Source: Robiginitalea sp. SC105
Lineage (GTDB): Bacteria > Bacteroidota > Bacteroidia > Flavobacteriales > Flavobacteriaceae
Direction: 5' to 3'
DNA: 64,000 nucleotides
Assembly: GCF_014243345.1 (NCBI RefSeq)
Contig: NZ_JACLZF010000001.1
Span: forward strand, 682,001-746,000
This document shows positions 9,076-18,045 of this stretch, piece by piece. The first letter of the stretch is position 1. The number at the start of each line of letters is the position of its first letter. The notes under the pieces were generated by a model, which worked only from the letters and a program-made list of their open reading frames with translations, was not told the origin of the DNA and searched no databases. The position numbers were made by a program, and so were the translations under genes.

Positions 9076-9438
9076 ATGGAAGAAAACAGCAAACTCCAAA
9101 CCGCCTTTTACGCCGGCCTGTTCCTGGCCATGGCCGGGGTGTTGTTCCCCATCTGGGGGGCGCCCCTGGTGTTGGGGGGCAGTGCCCTGTTGATGGCCAC
9201 TACCCGAAGGTTCGGCGATCCGCATGCCCGCTGGTACCGAGTGGCCTTCCTGATGATCTGCCTGGGCGTGCTCTCCCTTTGGACGCGATTTATACTTAGC
9301 GGCTTTGATGCGGAGGCAGCCCTGGCCAATGGCTGGGGGATGCTGGTGCTTCCCTATCCGCTTGGGTGGTTCCTGATCCTGATCCTGGTGTTCATCCGGT
9401 TGTTTATGCGTAAGCGCCCACCCGGACCGGAGGAGTGA
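9076..9438 (+). CDS. Small membrane protein, function unknown
   Basis: A 120-residue protein with about four hydrophobic segments (near residues 10-25, 26-41, 56-72 and 88-110) and a basic, proline-rich C-terminus. I recognise no family. It is preceded by a promoter-like box and followed after 119 nt by the serine hydrolase gene. A distant resemblance to generic small inner-membrane proteins is all that can be said. Confidence 0.7.
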   Translation: MEENSKLQTAFYAGLFLAMAGVLFPIWGAPLVLGGSALLMATTRRFGDPHARWYRVAFLMICLGVLSLWTRFILSGFDAEAALANGWGMLVLPYPLGWFLILILVFIRLFMRKRPPGPEE

Positions 9439-9557
9439 GGCTTTAGGAGGCAGAACGCCCCGGCGGACAGCTTCCCAATATTTCGTACATTCCGGAGACC
9501 GGAAAACTACCCATCCAACGAATACAAACCCATAAAAACAACCTTTACAAACAACCC

Positions 9558-11153
9558 ATGAAAACCAAGGCACTCCTTCCCTTTGTAATGGCCCTGCTGC
9601 TGAGCCTCGGGGCCTGTAAAACCGAACCGAACACGGATGCTGGCATCCAGCCCGCGGTGGCGGAACTTCCCGCATCGGCCGCCTACCAGCCGGCCCGGTT
9701 CGAAACCGATGACCGGGCCGAAAAGATCCGGGGCGTTGGCCCCGAGCTGCAGGCCCTGATCGATAAGCGGGCAGAGGAGGCCCATATCCCGGGGATTGCC
9801 TACGGGGTAGTGGTCGACGGGGAACTGGTCCTCGCTTCCTCCACCGGGGTCCTGGACCTGGATACCGAACTCCCGGCCACCCCGGCCTCGGCCTTCCGGA
9901 TCGCCTCCATGACCAAGAGCTTTACGGCCATGGCCATCGTGAAGCTCCGGGACGAGGGCAAGCTCGCCCTGAGCGACCCGGCGGAAAAGTACATCCCGGA
10001 AATGGCCGGCCTGGAATACCTGACCAGCGATTCGCCCCCCATCACCATTAAAAACCTGCTGACCATGACGGCCGGCTTCCCGGAGGACAACCCATGGGGC
10101 GACCGGCAGCTGGACGAGCCGGTGGAGATGCTCACCGGGTTGATGGAGGCCGGTGTCTCCTTCAGCAACCCCCCATCCTTTGAATTCGAGTATAGCAATA
10201 CGGGCTATGCGCTCCTGGGCCATATCATCTCCCAGGTTTCCGGCCAGCCCTACCAGGAATACATCCGCGAACAGATCCTGCTGCCCCTGGACATGACCCA
10301 CACCTACTGGGAGTACGACAGCGTCCCTTCAGACCTGCTGGCCCACGGGTACCGGTGGGAGAACGAGGAGTGGAAACCGGAACCCATCCTCCACGACGGG
10401 TCCTACGGGGCCATGGGCGGGCTGATTACCACCATCGAGGATTTCAGCAAGTACGTGAGCTTCCACCTGTCGGCCTGGCCGCCCAGGAGCGGGGAGGACT
10501 CCGGCCCGGTCAAAAGGAGCAGCCTGCGGGAGATGCAGCGGCCCCGGTACCCCCGACTCTACCCGGAGGGCAGGGACTGGAACGGGGAGGACTGTGCCGT
10601 CATGTCCGGGTACGGTTTTGGCCTGGGGAGCACCACTTACTGCAACGGCCTGCGGCAGGTGACCCACGGGGGAGCCCTGCCCGGCTTCGGCAGCAACTAT
10701 GTGTTCTTCCCGGATTACGGGGTGGGGCTCATGGCCTTCGGCAACCGGACGTATACCTCGCCCTGGCCGCTGCGGGACATCTACCAGCTCCTCTTTGACC
10801 AACTCGACCTCCAACCGCGGAAACTCCCGGTTTCCGATATCCTGCAAACCCGGGCCGCAGAAGTGGCCGAATGGGTCCGCAGCGGCGATCCGGAAACCGA
10901 GGCCCGGATCATGGCCGAAAACTTTTTTATGGACGAATCCCGGGAGAACCGCCGGGCCTCCATACAGGAAGCCCTGGACCAGGCGGGGGAAATCGCATCC
11001 GTATCGGCCGTGGAACCGGACAACCAGCTCCGGGGCACTTTCCATTTGGAAGCAGCCAATGGCCGGGTGGTGGTATTCTTCACCCTGACCCCGGAAAAGG
11101 ACCCGAAGGTCCAGCAACTCGACGTCCGCTTCGAACCCGGGGAGGCGGATTGA
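9558..11153 (+). CDS. Beta-lactamase-fold serine hydrolase lipoprotein
   Basis: A 531-residue lipoprotein (lipobox LGAC, Cys20) of the class C beta-lactamase/penicillin-binding-protein-like family. The motifs are present: S117-M-T-K120 (SxxK nucleophile and general base), Y212-S-N214 (YxN) and a late H-G-G (VTHGGALPGFGS). The last roughly 100 residues form an extra domain beyond the catalytic fold. Members act as esterases, D-aminopeptidases or amidases, and the substrate cannot be predicted. The GH30 gene follows after 86 nt on the same strand, so the two may be co-transcribed. Confidence 0.92.
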   Translation: MKTKALLPFVMALLLSLGACKTEPNTDAGIQPAVAELPASAAYQPARFETDDRAEKIRGVGPELQALIDKRAEEAHIPGIAYGVVVDGELVLASSTGVLDLDTELPATPASAFRIASMTKSFTAMAIVKLRDEGKLALSDPAEKYIPEMAGLEYLTSDSPPITIKNLLTMTAGFPEDNPWGDRQLDEPVEMLTGLMEAGVSFSNPPSFEFEYSNTGYALLGHIISQVSGQPYQEYIREQILLPLDMTHTYWEYDSVPSDLLAHGYRWENEEWKPEPILHDGSYGAMGGLITTIEDFSKYVSFHLSAWPPRSGEDSGPVKRSSLREMQRPRYPRLYPEGRDWNGEDCAVMSGYGFGLGSTTYCNGLRQVTHGGALPGFGSNYVFFPDYGVGLMAFGNRTYTSPWPLRDIYQLLFDQLDLQPRKLPVSDILQTRAAEVAEWVRSGDPETEARIMAENFFMDESRENRRASIQEALDQAGEIASVSAVEPDNQLRGTFHLEAANGRVVVFFTLTPEKDPKVQQLDVRFEPGEAD

Positions 11154-11162
11154 CAAGGGAAG

Positions 11163-11216
11163 ACCTGAACATGGAAAACCTGAACGAGGAAAACCCGAAT
11201 GCGGAAAACCAGAACA
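11163..11216 (+). repeat. 15-bp imperfect tandem repeat, about 3.6 copies
   Basis: Units ACCTGAACATGGAAA, ACCTGAACGAGGAAA and ACCCGAATGCGGAAA run back to back from 11163 to 11207, with a partial fourth copy. The repeat lies between the serine hydrolase stop and the GH30 start, and is in frame with GH30 (encoding NLNEENPNAEN). It may be a slippage-prone spacer or part of an alternative N-terminus starting at the ATG at 11171. Confidence 0.75.
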
Positions 11217-11239
11217 GAATCCCTTCAATAACCCATCCC

Positions 11240-12691
11240 ATGAAACACCTATCCTTTTTACCCGCATGCCTGATCCCGATCCTGGCCATGGCGCTGGCGC
11301 TACATTCCTGTTCGGAAACCGAGACCCCGCCGGGCACGGCCGTACTTTACCGCACCACCCTGGACCAGCAGCACCTGTTGACCCCGGATACCCTCGGGGT
11401 CAACTGGGCAACAGCCGGTGAAGCAGCCTCTGCCGGGGCCGACGCATCCGCCATCCCCCTGTCTATTGATACTGCCCAAACCCTGCAAACCATGGACGGG
11501 TTCGGCTTTACGCTCACCGGGGGCAGCGCCCTGAACCTGCAGCGGATGAGCGACGGGGCAAGGGCAGCCCTCCTGCAGGAGCTCTTCGGCAACGGCCCGG
11601 GGGACATCGGCATCAGCTACCTGCGCCTGAGCGTGGGGGCGTCCGACCTGGACGAATACCCCTGGTCCTACGACGATTTGCGGGCAGGGGAAACGGACCC
11701 GGAACTCGCCCGTTTTTCCCTGGGGTACGACACGCTCTACCTGATCCCCACCCTGAAGGAGATCCTGGAGATCCAACCGGAAATTGCGCTCATGGGATCG
11801 CCCTGGTCGCCCCCGGCCTGGATGAAGGACAACCGGGACACCCGGGGCGGCAGCCTGCTGCCGGAATACTACCCGGCCTATGCGCAGTATTTTGTAAAAT
11901 ACATACAGGGGATGGCCCGGGAAGGCATCCGGATTGATGCGGTCACCGTACAGAACGAACCCCTCCACCCGGGGAACAACCCAAGCCTGTACATGCCAGC
12001 CGAGGCCCAGGCGGAGTTTATCGCCAACCACCTGGGACCAGCTTTCCAGGAGGCGGGCATCAACACGAAAATCGTCATTTACGACCACAATGCGGACAAG
12101 CCGGAATACCCGATTTCCATCCTCGACAACCCGGAGGCAGCCCAATATATCGACGGGTCGGCCTTCCACCTCTACGGGGGGACCATCGACGCGCTGAGCG
12201 AAGTCCACGAAAAGCACCCGGACAAGCACCTGTACTTTACGGAGCAGTGGATCGGGGCCCCGGGGAATTTTGCAGAGAACTTTGCCTGGCATACCGAAAA
12301 CCTGATGATCGGCGCGCCCAACAACTGGGCCAAAGCCGTCCTCCAGTGGAACCTGGCCGCCGACGAGAACCAGGACCCCCATACGGACCGGGGCGGCTGC
12401 GACCGCTGCCTGGGCGGGGTGACCCTGCAGGGGGACACCGTTACCCGCAACCCGGCCTATTACATCGTCGCCCAGAATTCGAAATTCATACCGCCGGGGT
12501 CCTTGCGCCTGGGCTCCGGGCAGGTGGAAGGTATCAACCATGTGGCCTACCGCACCCCGGAAGGGGACCTGGTGGTAGTGGTCCAGAACCCGGGGGAAGC
12601 CTCGCAAAGCCTTCGGGTGACCAACGGGGCCGTGCAACTCGCCTTTGACCTGGCCCCCGGGGAGGTGGGGACCCTGGTTTACCGGAAATAG
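11240..12691 (+). CDS. Glycoside hydrolase family 30 lipoprotein
   Basis: A 483-residue exported glycosidase. The start at 11240 places a signal peptide and lipobox (LALHSC, Cys24) at the N-terminus. The frame is open further upstream, but an upstream start would bury the signal. GH30 hallmarks are MDGFGFTLTGGSAL (residues 85-98), SYLRLSVGASDLD, MGSPWSPPAWMK, the acid/base Glu240 in VQNEP and the nucleophile Glu335 in YFTEQW. A beta-sandwich C-terminal part completes the family architecture. Likely activities are beta-glucosidase, beta-1,6-glucanase or glucosylceramidase. Confidence 0.93.
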   Translation: MKHLSFLPACLIPILAMALALHSCSETETPPGTAVLYRTTLDQQHLLTPDTLGVNWATAGEAASAGADASAIPLSIDTAQTLQTMDGFGFTLTGGSALNLQRMSDGARAALLQELFGNGPGDIGISYLRLSVGASDLDEYPWSYDDLRAGETDPELARFSLGYDTLYLIPTLKEILEIQPEIALMGSPWSPPAWMKDNRDTRGGSLLPEYYPAYAQYFVKYIQGMAREGIRIDAVTVQNEPLHPGNNPSLYMPAEAQAEFIANHLGPAFQEAGINTKIVIYDHNADKPEYPISILDNPEAAQYIDGSAFHLYGGTIDALSEVHEKHPDKHLYFTEQWIGAPGNFAENFAWHTENLMIGAPNNWAKAVLQWNLAADENQDPHTDRGGCDRCLGGVTLQGDTVTRNPAYYIVAQNSKFIPPGSLRLGSGQVEGINHVAYRTPEGDLVVVVQNPGEASQSLRVTNGAVQLAFDLAPGEVGTLVYRK

Positions 12692-12717
12692 CCGGGGCGC
12701 ATGCCCCCGCATATTCG

Positions 12718-12725
12718 TACCTTTG
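12718..12725 (+). promoter_or_regulatory. Perfect TAnnTTTG box before the EcsC-family gene
   Basis: TACCTTTG ends 17 nt before the ATG at 12743. Placing the start at 12743 rather than at the upstream ATG (12701) is supported by this box, which would lie inside the longer reading. Confidence 0.5.
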
Positions 12726-12742
12726 AGGACGCACCCAAAACC

Positions 12743-13546
12743 ATGGCAAAAAAGCGCAACTTACCCGCAGTCCAACAGGCCCCGACCCTGGAGCCCGCGG
12801 ACCTGCGTATCCTGGAGTCGGCCAAAAAGCGGATGGAAAACATCGGCTGGGCCATGGAGGGGCTCAACCAGCTGGGCCGGTCCATCGACAAGCAGGTGGC
12901 CCGCCTTTCGGAAGGCCAGCAAAAGCAATTGAAGCAAATCAGCTACAATGTGCTTCAGAAGGTGGTATCCTCCAACCTGAAGAGCATGGACCCCGACAAG
13001 AAGAATCCCGCAAACCTCAATACCGCCTACCAGGCCATGGCCTCCCTTTCCGGGGCCATCGGGGGCGCCTTTGGTTTTATCGCCTTTGCGGGGGATATGG
13101 CCCTGACCACCAAGCTGATGATGCGCTCCATCATGGACATTGCGCGCAGCGAGGGGGAGGACCTCAGGGAACTCGATACGCAGCTCGCCTGCCTGCAGGT
13201 ATTTGCCCTGGGCGGGAAATCCAAACACGACGACAACCTGGATACGGGGTATTACGCTTTGCGTATGTCCATCCGATCGGCCCTGAGGGGGGTGGCCAAT
13301 CCCCTGGCCAAGGCCATCGGGCAGATAGCCGGCCGCTTCAGTGTGCAGGTGACGGAGAAGTTCGCCGCCCAGGCCGTGCCGGTGATCGGCGCCTTCGGGG
13401 GGGCAGCTATTAACACGGCCTTTATCACCCACTTCCAGAACATGGCGGAGGCGCATTTTTCCGTTAGGCGCCTGGAGCGCAAATACGGGATGGAAGCGGT
13501 GGAGGCGGCATACCACAAAATAGGGGATGAGCCGTTGGAGGAGTGA
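12743..13546 (+). CDS. EcsC-family protein
   Basis: A 267-residue protein that resembles the EcsC family (PF12787). It has a helical N-terminal half, the glycine/alanine-rich hydrophobic segment SLSGAIGGAFGFIAFAGDMALTT near residues 110-130, and a second one near VPVIGAFGGAAINTAFI. The family is associated with membranes and was named from a Bacillus ABC-transporter operon, but its biochemical role is unresolved. No transporter genes are adjacent here. It appears to be a single-gene unit. Confidence 0.8.
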   Translation: MAKKRNLPAVQQAPTLEPADLRILESAKKRMENIGWAMEGLNQLGRSIDKQVARLSEGQQKQLKQISYNVLQKVVSSNLKSMDPDKKNPANLNTAYQAMASLSGAIGGAFGFIAFAGDMALTTKLMMRSIMDIARSEGEDLRELDTQLACLQVFALGGKSKHDDNLDTGYYALRMSIRSALRGVANPLAKAIGQIAGRFSVQVTEKFAAQAVPVIGAFGGAAINTAFITHFQNMAEAHFSVRRLERKYGMEAVEAAYHKIGDEPLEE

Positions 13547-13604
13547 ATTAGGGCATAAGCACTTTTCCATCCATTTCATTTTTCTTTTAATCACCTGATT
13601 TCAT

Positions 13605-13612
13605 TATATTTA
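13605..13612 (+). promoter_or_regulatory. Possible -7 box for the haloperoxidase-like gene
   Basis: TATATTTA in an AT-rich patch about 110 nt before the ATG at 13725. It is a one-mismatch fit to TAnnTTTG. Confidence 0.3.
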
Positions 13613-13724
13613 TGAGTGCTTTTGCCGGAATCTACCCCCCGGATTTCCCGGCATCCAACCTGCTCGCCATACGTTCCCATTCAGGCAGGGCGAAACCAGA
13701 TTACGGTAATTAACATCGCTTGAA

Positions 13725-15059
13725 ATGATACGTTTAAAACTCCTCCTGAAGGGCTCTTTTCTGCCCATAGTCCTTTGTGCAGCCGCACTTACCGGATGTG
13801 CCGACCAGGAAACCCAACCTGAACACTTTTCGGCCAACATTGCAATAACCTGGAATGCCCGGATCATTGAGTTGGCCGTTGAAACTGACGGACTCTTAAC
13901 GCTCAATGGTGTGCGCACCGAGGCCATGGCGTTTGCTGCGGCGCATAATGCGCTGAATGCCATTGTTCCCGTTTATGAATCCTATGACTATTCCGGAACT
14001 GCGCCGGATGCGAATCCCACGGCTGCAGTGGCCCAGGCCCTGTTCGAGGTGACAGTTGTCAATTTTCCAGATCACCGCCAGGAAATCCAGGGATGGCTGT
14101 ATGAAGCACTGGATACCATTCCGAAAGGGGATGCCCGGGAATCGGGAATCCAGCTTGGAAAGGAAACTTCGCAAGCCCTTTTAGATAAACGCCGGGCCGA
14201 CGGTTGGGACGGGGAAGCGGAATATACCTGGCACCCGATGGCGCCCGGGGTCTATGCAGAATTCAACGAGCATAGCGGAACCCCCGAGGGGTTTGTATTC
14301 GGGGCCGGCTGGGCCAAAGCCCGCCCCTTCCTGTTGGAATCCCCGGACCAGTTCCGTGCGCCACCTCCCCCAGAAATTTCTTCAGACGCCTATACGGAAG
14401 CCTATAATGAGGTTAAATCCGTAGGCAGTGCAGCCAGCACAAACCGGACGGACGACCAAACCCATCTGGCCATGTGGTGGAAGGATTTTGTGGAAAACTC
14501 CCATAACCGTTTGGCCCGGAAGCTCGTGGTACGGGAAGGCCTTAACCTGTGGCAAACGGTACGATGTATGGCCCTGTTGAACATGACCATCTACGATGCT
14601 TACGTAAACATTTTCGACAACAAATTCCACTACAATCACTGGCGGCCTTATACAGCAATCCGCTGGGCAGCAAACGACGAAAACCCCGACACAGAGCCCG
14701 ACCCGGAATGGAACAACCTGCACAGGCATACCTATGCCTTTCCTTCATACCCGTCTGCCCACGGATCGGCTAGTTCCGCGGCCATGAGGGTACTTTCCGC
14801 GACACTGGGTACGGGTGATACCTATTCGTTTACCATGGAAACCACGGAGGTGGACAGTGCCGGCCCGTTTTCGGGAAAGATGCGCATGGACCCGCCTGTG
14901 CGATCCTTCGATTCATTTACCGAGGCGGGACTGGAAGCGGCAATGTCGCGCGTATACCTTGGGATCCATTTCAGGTATGATTCTGAAGAAGGCCACCGGT
15001 TGGGCAATCGCATCGGGGACTATGCGGTTCAAAACTTCCTTGCACCTTTGCCGCGTTGA
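13725..15059 (+). CDS. Vanadium-dependent haloperoxidase/PAP2-type lipoprotein
   Basis: A 444-residue lipoprotein (lipobox LTGC, Cys25). The three vanadate/phosphate-binding signatures of the haloperoxidase-PAP2 fold are visible: KFHYNHWRP (first Lys and Arg-Pro), PSAHGSAS (P343-S-A-H346-G, corresponding to the PSGH box) and SRVYLGIHFRYD (S408 to D419, with the catalytic His415). The length suits bacterial vanadium haloperoxidase-like proteins. Whether it oxidises halide or acts as a phosphatase cannot be told from sequence. Marine flavobacteria have both kinds. It is transcribed alone or with the following peptidase gene (52 nt). Confidence 0.88.
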   Translation: MIRLKLLLKGSFLPIVLCAAALTGCADQETQPEHFSANIAITWNARIIELAVETDGLLTLNGVRTEAMAFAAAHNALNAIVPVYESYDYSGTAPDANPTAAVAQALFEVTVVNFPDHRQEIQGWLYEALDTIPKGDARESGIQLGKETSQALLDKRRADGWDGEAEYTWHPMAPGVYAEFNEHSGTPEGFVFGAGWAKARPFLLESPDQFRAPPPPEISSDAYTEAYNEVKSVGSAASTNRTDDQTHLAMWWKDFVENSHNRLARKLVVREGLNLWQTVRCMALLNMTIYDAYVNIFDNKFHYNHWRPYTAIRWAANDENPDTEPDPEWNNLHRHTYAFPSYPSAHGSASSAAMRVLSATLGTGDTYSFTMETTEVDSAGPFSGKMRMDPPVRSFDSFTEAGLEAAMSRVYLGIHFRYDSEEGHRLGNRIGDYAVQNFLAPLPR

Positions 15060-15083
15060 CTGGCTCTGCGCGACCCGATTCCT

Positions 15084-15091
15084 TATCTTAG
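15084..15091 (+). promoter_or_regulatory. TAnnTTTG-like box before the P1/DmpA peptidase gene
   Basis: TATCTTAG ends 20 nt before the ATG at 15112 and supports that start over in-frame starts inside the preceding gene. Confidence 0.4.
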
Positions 15092-15111
15092 GGCAGCTAA
15101 CACCGCTGTCC

Positions 15112-16245
15112 ATGACCCATCTTTTTACCCATCGATCCCCTGTTTCCGCCTTGTTCTTTTCCGTATTTTTCTGTCTGATGATCCATCCCTTACAAAGCCA
15201 GCAACGCCTGCGCGACCACGGCATTGAGCTGGGCGTGCTGCGCCCCGGGAAGCTGAACGCCATCACGGATGTACCCGGCGTCGCCGTGGGGCATACCACC
15301 CTCATAGAGGGTGATGCCATCCGTACGGGCGTCACCGCCATCCTCCCGCACGGGGGAAACCTTTTCCAGCAGAAAGTGCCGGCTGCCATCTATATCGGCA
15401 ACGGCTTTGGCAAGCTGGCCGGCTATTCCCAGGTGGAGGAGTTGGGCAATATCGAAACCCCCATTGTGCTCACCAATACGCTGAGCGTACCCACGGCCAT
15501 GGACGCCCTTATTTCCTATACCCTGGAGCAGGCCGGCAACGAGGAGGTGCGGTCCGTCAACGCGGTGGTGGGGGAGACCAACGACGGCTACCTGAACGAT
15601 ATTCGCGGGCGGCATGTGCAACCGGCCCATGTGCTGGAGGCCATCCGCAATGCAACCAGCGGCCCGGTGCCCGAGGGCAATGTGGGGGCAGGGACCGGTA
15701 CCATGGCCTTTGGCTACAAGGGCGGGATCGGGACGGCCTCCCGGGTGCTGCCCGGCGCCTACAATGGCTATACGGTTGGGGTGCTGGTGCAGTCCAACTT
15801 TGGGGGTGTGCTCACCCTGAACGGTAAAAACCTGGGGAAAGCCCTGGGAAAGGTGCCCGTGCGCTATTCGGATACGGACGGCTCCTGCATGATGGTGGTG
15901 CTGACGGATGCCCCCCTGGATGCGCGTAACTTGAAGCGCCTGGCCAAACGCTGCATGCTGGGCCTCGCCCGCACGGGCGGCATCGCCTCCAACGGCAGCG
16001 GGGATTATGTGATTGCCGTTTCCACGGCCGCATCGAACCGCATCCCTTACACCCCGGAAGGTATGGTCGTTGAGGTGGCCACCGTATCCAACGATTTTAT
16101 GTCGCCCCTGTTCCTGGCGGCCATCGAGGCTACGGAGGAAGCCATCTGGAATTCCCTTTTTATGGCAGAAACCCTGGAAGGACGGGACGGGCACCGGGCA
16201 GAGGCGCTGCCGGTGGAAAAGGTTCTGGAGCTTTTACAGAATTAA
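15112..16245 (+). CDS. P1/DmpA-family self-processing aminopeptidase (S58)
   Basis: A 377-residue secreted peptidase with an N-terminal hydrophobic signal (residues 10-29, cleavage near LQSQ). It belongs to the DmpA/L-aminopeptidase-D-esterase family, whose precursor cleaves itself to expose an N-terminal Ser. The expected cut is Gly257-Ser258 in DTDGSCMMVVLTDAPLD, matching the family GS...TDAPL signature. The opening ITDVPGVAVGHTT and the late RTGGIASNGSGDYV motif are also family-typical. It would act on N-terminal residues of small peptides in the periplasm. The gene converges on the subtilase gene with only 12 nt between stops. Confidence 0.92.
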   Translation: MTHLFTHRSPVSALFFSVFFCLMIHPLQSQQRLRDHGIELGVLRPGKLNAITDVPGVAVGHTTLIEGDAIRTGVTAILPHGGNLFQQKVPAAIYIGNGFGKLAGYSQVEELGNIETPIVLTNTLSVPTAMDALISYTLEQAGNEEVRSVNAVVGETNDGYLNDIRGRHVQPAHVLEAIRNATSGPVPEGNVGAGTGTMAFGYKGGIGTASRVLPGAYNGYTVGVLVQSNFGGVLTLNGKNLGKALGKVPVRYSDTDGSCMMVVLTDAPLDARNLKRLAKRCMLGLARTGGIASNGSGDYVIAVSTAASNRIPYTPEGMVVEVATVSNDFMSPLFLAAIEATEEAIWNSLFMAETLEGRDGHRAEALPVEKVLELLQN

Positions 16246-16257
16246 GGGGCTGCCGGA

Positions 16258-17922
16258 TCAGGGCCGTTCCCGGTTCCGGACGGCCGCCAGTTGCAGGGCC
16301 GCAAATGCATTGAGGATACCCCCTGACCGCGATAGGCGGGAGAAGGGGACCAGTTCCCGTTCTGCCTGCTCATCCTTCTGGGGCAGGTAGACCTCCGCAT
16401 CGATCCGCGTGGCGGAAGCCAGCAGGATGTCCTTGATTTCCGCCGCGCTGAAATCCGGATAATACGACCACACCAAGGCAGCCACCCGGGCCACCAAAGG
16501 GGCGGCAAAGGACGTGCCCTGCTTAAAGGCACGGGTGTTGCCGGTTTGCGCAGTGTAGATGAGGTCCCCGGGGGCGAACAGGTCCACGTTCCGCTGGCCG
16601 TAGCTGCTGAAACGGGCTACCAGCGAACGGCCCCGGCGGGGGGCCAGGGCACCCACGGTGATAAAGGACCGGGTAAATTCCCCATCCCGGGTGTAATCCA
16701 GGGGATAGTAATCCACGGCATCCAGGTCGTCCGCCAGGTTCCCGGCGGAGTGCACCAGCAGGACATCCCGCTCGGAGGCATAGCGGATGGCATCGGCCAC
16801 CCACTCCGGGTAGAGCGACTGCCGCTTCCCCCAGCTCATGTTGATGATTCTGGCCCCGTTGTCCACTGCATAGCGGATGGCCAGGGCCACGTCCTTGTCG
16901 TGTTCGTCCCCCTCGGCCACCATGACCACCGGCATGATGCGGATGGGGTTGGCGATCCCCTGCACCCCTAGACCTTGGTCCCGCCGGGCGGCCAGCACCC
17001 CTGCCACCCCTATGGCGTGTTCAAAAGGGACCCGGCCCCGGACCATCGGATTGCCGTAGCGGCGGTCAAAGAAGTCGTCCGGCCGGTCGCCGATGATGGC
17101 GCGTTCGTCGTAATCCGGGTTGTAAAAATACCGGTTCTGGATGGAGTCGGTCTCCCGGTTGGTTTGGATCAGGGAATCCGACAGGTTATAGCGGAGGATG
17201 AAGTCCCGGAAATGGTCGATGGGCCCCTCGAGGCCCGGCTGGAGTTCCGCCAGGCTGTCCAGGGAGGCCCGGTTACGCAGGCGTTTCCCCAACAGGGGTT
17301 CCAGGATCCTTCTGGCATCCCGGTAGCTTCCGTAAATGGAATCCAGCAACCGGAAATTATGCCTGAAGAAGGACGAGTCTTCCCGATAGGCTGCGGCATA
17401 TTTCCGCAAGGTGGCCAGTCGCCGGGGGTCGGAGTGACCCAGGGCTGCCGTGTCGGCCAATGCCAGCAGCCGGGCCGCCCGGGCGGTTTCGCGCAGCTGG
17501 TAATGCACGTCTTCCCCGTCGGAATTCCCCAGGAAATTCCAGCCGTGCACATCGTCTGTGTAGCCATTGCCGTCATCGTCCAGGCCGTTGCCGGGGATTT
17601 CCCCCGGGTGGGTCCAGAGGTTGTCGCGGATATCCTCGTGGTTGACGTCTATTTTGGTGTCGAGGATGGCCACCACCACTTCTTTGCCCTCCTGCCTGCC
17701 CCGGTTTTCGCGGAGCCAGGTGTATGCCTTGTCCAGGCTGATGCCGGGCAGGCTGTCCCGCTGCCAATCCGCATGGTGCCACCCCCGGGCCGACCGGCGC
17801 ACAGGTTGGCCGGGGGCCTGCCGGTTGGGTGAATACCCATCGGTGGCTTGCCTGCCTGAAGGCTGGGCAAACATCCCGACAGTGGCAAAAACAAAAAAGA
17901 GGAGCAGCAATTTTTTAAGCAT
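16258..17922 (-). CDS. Subtilisin-like serine protease (S8)
   Basis: A 554-residue secreted subtilase. The start at 17922 gives a clean signal peptide (MLKKLLLLFFVFATVGMFAQ); further starts exist at 17940 (ATG) and 17943 (GTG). With this numbering the triad is Asp88 (AILDTKID), His302 (FEHAIGVAG) and Ser471 (GTSFAAP), with oxyanion Asn395 (SAGN). The Asp and His motifs are atypical: DTK instead of D(S/T)G, and EHAIGVAG instead of HGTHVAG. About 210 residues separate Asp and His because of a large helical insertion. Such insertions are known in Bacteroidota S8 proteins. No secretion-sorting C-terminal domain is seen. Confidence 0.88.
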   Translation of the reverse strand: MLKKLLLLFFVFATVGMFAQPSGRQATDGYSPNRQAPGQPVRRSARGWHHADWQRDSLPGISLDKAYTWLRENRGRQEGKEVVVAILDTKIDVNHEDIRDNLWTHPGEIPGNGLDDDGNGYTDDVHGWNFLGNSDGEDVHYQLRETARAARLLALADTAALGHSDPRRLATLRKYAAAYREDSSFFRHNFRLLDSIYGSYRDARRILEPLLGKRLRNRASLDSLAELQPGLEGPIDHFRDFILRYNLSDSLIQTNRETDSIQNRYFYNPDYDERAIIGDRPDDFFDRRYGNPMVRGRVPFEHAIGVAGVLAARRDQGLGVQGIANPIRIMPVVMVAEGDEHDKDVALAIRYAVDNGARIINMSWGKRQSLYPEWVADAIRYASERDVLLVHSAGNLADDLDAVDYYPLDYTRDGEFTRSFITVGALAPRRGRSLVARFSSYGQRNVDLFAPGDLIYTAQTGNTRAFKQGTSFAAPLVARVAALVWSYYPDFSAAEIKDILLASATRIDAEVYLPQKDEQAERELVPFSRLSRSGGILNAFAALQLAAVRNRERP

Positions 17923-18020
17923 AACCGAAACCAACAGCATCACTTAAAGATACGCATTCGGGTACAAACGGGAACGTGTCGCATCGACCCTGCGGAAGTC
18001 AAAAAGAAAAAACCTTTTTG

Positions 18021-18028
18021 TACCTTAT
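18021..18028 (+). promoter_or_regulatory. TAnnTTTG-like box before the DUF1080 gene
   Basis: TACCTTAT ends 17 nt before the ATG at 18046. Confidence 0.4.
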
Positions 18029-18045
18029 GCGATCAAATTCCGAGC

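Noticed and set aside
10871-11239. In-frame upstream extension of the GH30 gene
   Set aside because: It overlaps the serine hydrolase coding sequence in another frame and would bury the lipoprotein signal peptide.
13612-13713. 33-codon frame before the haloperoxidase-like gene
   Set aside because: Proline-rich chance-like composition, no terminator or conserved feature.
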